Assembly (NCBI RefSeq): GCF_001418225.1
Contig: NZ_LIPT01000005.1
Location: 124,001 to 188,000 of the forward strand
Source of the DNA: Pannonibacter indicus
GTDB taxonomy: Bacteria; Pseudomonadota; Alphaproteobacteria; Rhizobiales; Stappiaceae
Reading direction: 5' to 3'
DNA: 64,000 nt
Shown: positions 63,587 through 64,000 of the stretch, piece by piece
How positions within the stretch are numbered: position 1 is the first letter of the stretch
Layout: each line of letters starts with the position of its first letter
Translations under genes and position numbers: made by a program
The notes under the pieces: generated by a model
Database searches by the model: none
What the model was told of the DNA's origin: nothing
Seen by the model: only the letters and a program-made list of their open reading frames with translations

Positions 63587-64000
63587 ATGCTGAGGTCGCT
63601 TGTAGATCTGGCTAAGGAGAGCTGTAGCGAGAAACGCCGCGAACTGATGGGGCATATCGCCAGTCTTTTCTTTGAAGGCGCAGACCGATATTCGAATGAC
63701 GAGCTATCGCTTTTCAATGACATCCTCACAAATCTCCTGGATCTCGTTGAGATCGAAGACCGCAGGGAATTCTCCGGCAAGGTAGCCCACGTTGCGGAAA
63801 CCCCCAGGCCGCTCATCCTCAAGCTGGCAAATGACAAGGCAGATGTGGCAGCTCCAGTTCTGCAGCACTCTGAGGTGCTGACAGACGACGACCTGTTCAC
63901 ATTGGCCCGGACCAAGGGACAGGAGCATCTGCTCGCCATTGCGCAGCGCGAAAGCCTCAAGCCACGGATCACCGATGTCTTGCTGGAACGGGGCGAAAAG
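63587..64000 (+). CDS. DUF2336 domain-containing protein, 3' end missing
   Basis: 138 visible residues, open to the window end. The sequence (MLRSLVDLAKESCSEKRRELMGHIASLFFEG, then LSLFNDILTNLLDLVEIEDRREFSGKVA, PRPLILKLANDKADVAAPVLQHSEVLTDDDLFTLA and GQEHLLAIAQRESL) is the helical-repeat DUF2336 pattern common in alphaproteobacteria; function unknown. AGAGGAAAG lies just before ATG 63587. Divergent from degP. Confidence 0.85.
   Translation, partial: MLRSLVDLAKESCSEKRRELMGHIASLFFEGADRYSNDELSLFNDILTNLLDLVEIEDRREFSGKVAHVAETPRPLILKLANDKADVAAPVLQHSEVLTDDDLFTLARTKGQEHLLAIAQRESLKPRITDVLLERGEK

Overview
The window is about 64 kb of GC-rich, gene-dense chromosome from an alphaproteobacterium, most likely Hyphomicrobiales (rhizobia-like). 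A Stappiaceae-type genus such as Pannonibacter, Stappia or Labrenzia would fit, but that is inference. The grounds are the order pleC-like kinase / glnE / histidine kinase / response regulator / degP, as I remember it from rhizobia, the PleC/DivJ/PdhS-type kinases, the DUF2336 and DUF1289 proteins, and cydDC placed upstream of cydABX. I saw no rRNA, tRNA, CRISPR array, phage or intact insertion sequence. Codon use looks uniform and the region reads as core chromosome.

Layout. 1-3510: the 3' end of a GlxA/AraC-type regulator, then a two-gene module of a small exported oxidoreductase-fold protein and a membrane GGDEF-EAL protein. 3597-7732: one-carbon folate genes fhs and folD with an AGE-family sugar epimerase between them. 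7980-14309: tamA-tamB for outer-membrane protein assembly. 14376-17395: an Lrp/AsnC regulator, a uracil-DNA-glycosylase-family protein and a multipass histidine kinase. 17409-19379: divergent cobT and cobS/cobV of the cobalamin pathway. 19397-24610: an alpha/beta hydrolase, a DUF1289 protein, a retropepsin-like protease, a TauE/SafE permease, dusA and a peroxiredoxin.

24757-31351 (minus strand) is a complete cytochrome bd unit, cydD-cydC-cydA-cydB-cydX, including a 37-residue cydX. 31754-35851 holds mmsA with a divergent LysR-type regulator, a small P-loop kinase and a pirin. 35967-40966 is a peptide/nickel/opine-family ABC importer operon. A second, separate importer of the same superfamily lies on the minus strand at 41634-47700. 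A class III adenylate cyclase follows at 47911-49803, and a CRP-like palindrome sits between the cyclase and the second importer. 49883-53882: a CaiB/BaiF CoA-transferase and aminopeptidase N. 54060-63312: a PleC-like kinase convergent with glnE, which is itself overlapped by a histidine kinase and response regulator pair, then degP. The window ends inside a DUF2336 gene.

No dramatic new system is obvious. The best leads are the cysteine-free oxidoreductase-fold protein coupled to a c-di-GMP enzyme (999-3510), the CRP-like site between the cyclase and the ABC operon (47815-47830), the tandem repeat and hairpin upstream of the response regulator (61598-61656), the paired palindromes in two divergent promoters (33322-33372 and 63437-63475), and a 118-bp inverted-repeat element (21595-21712).
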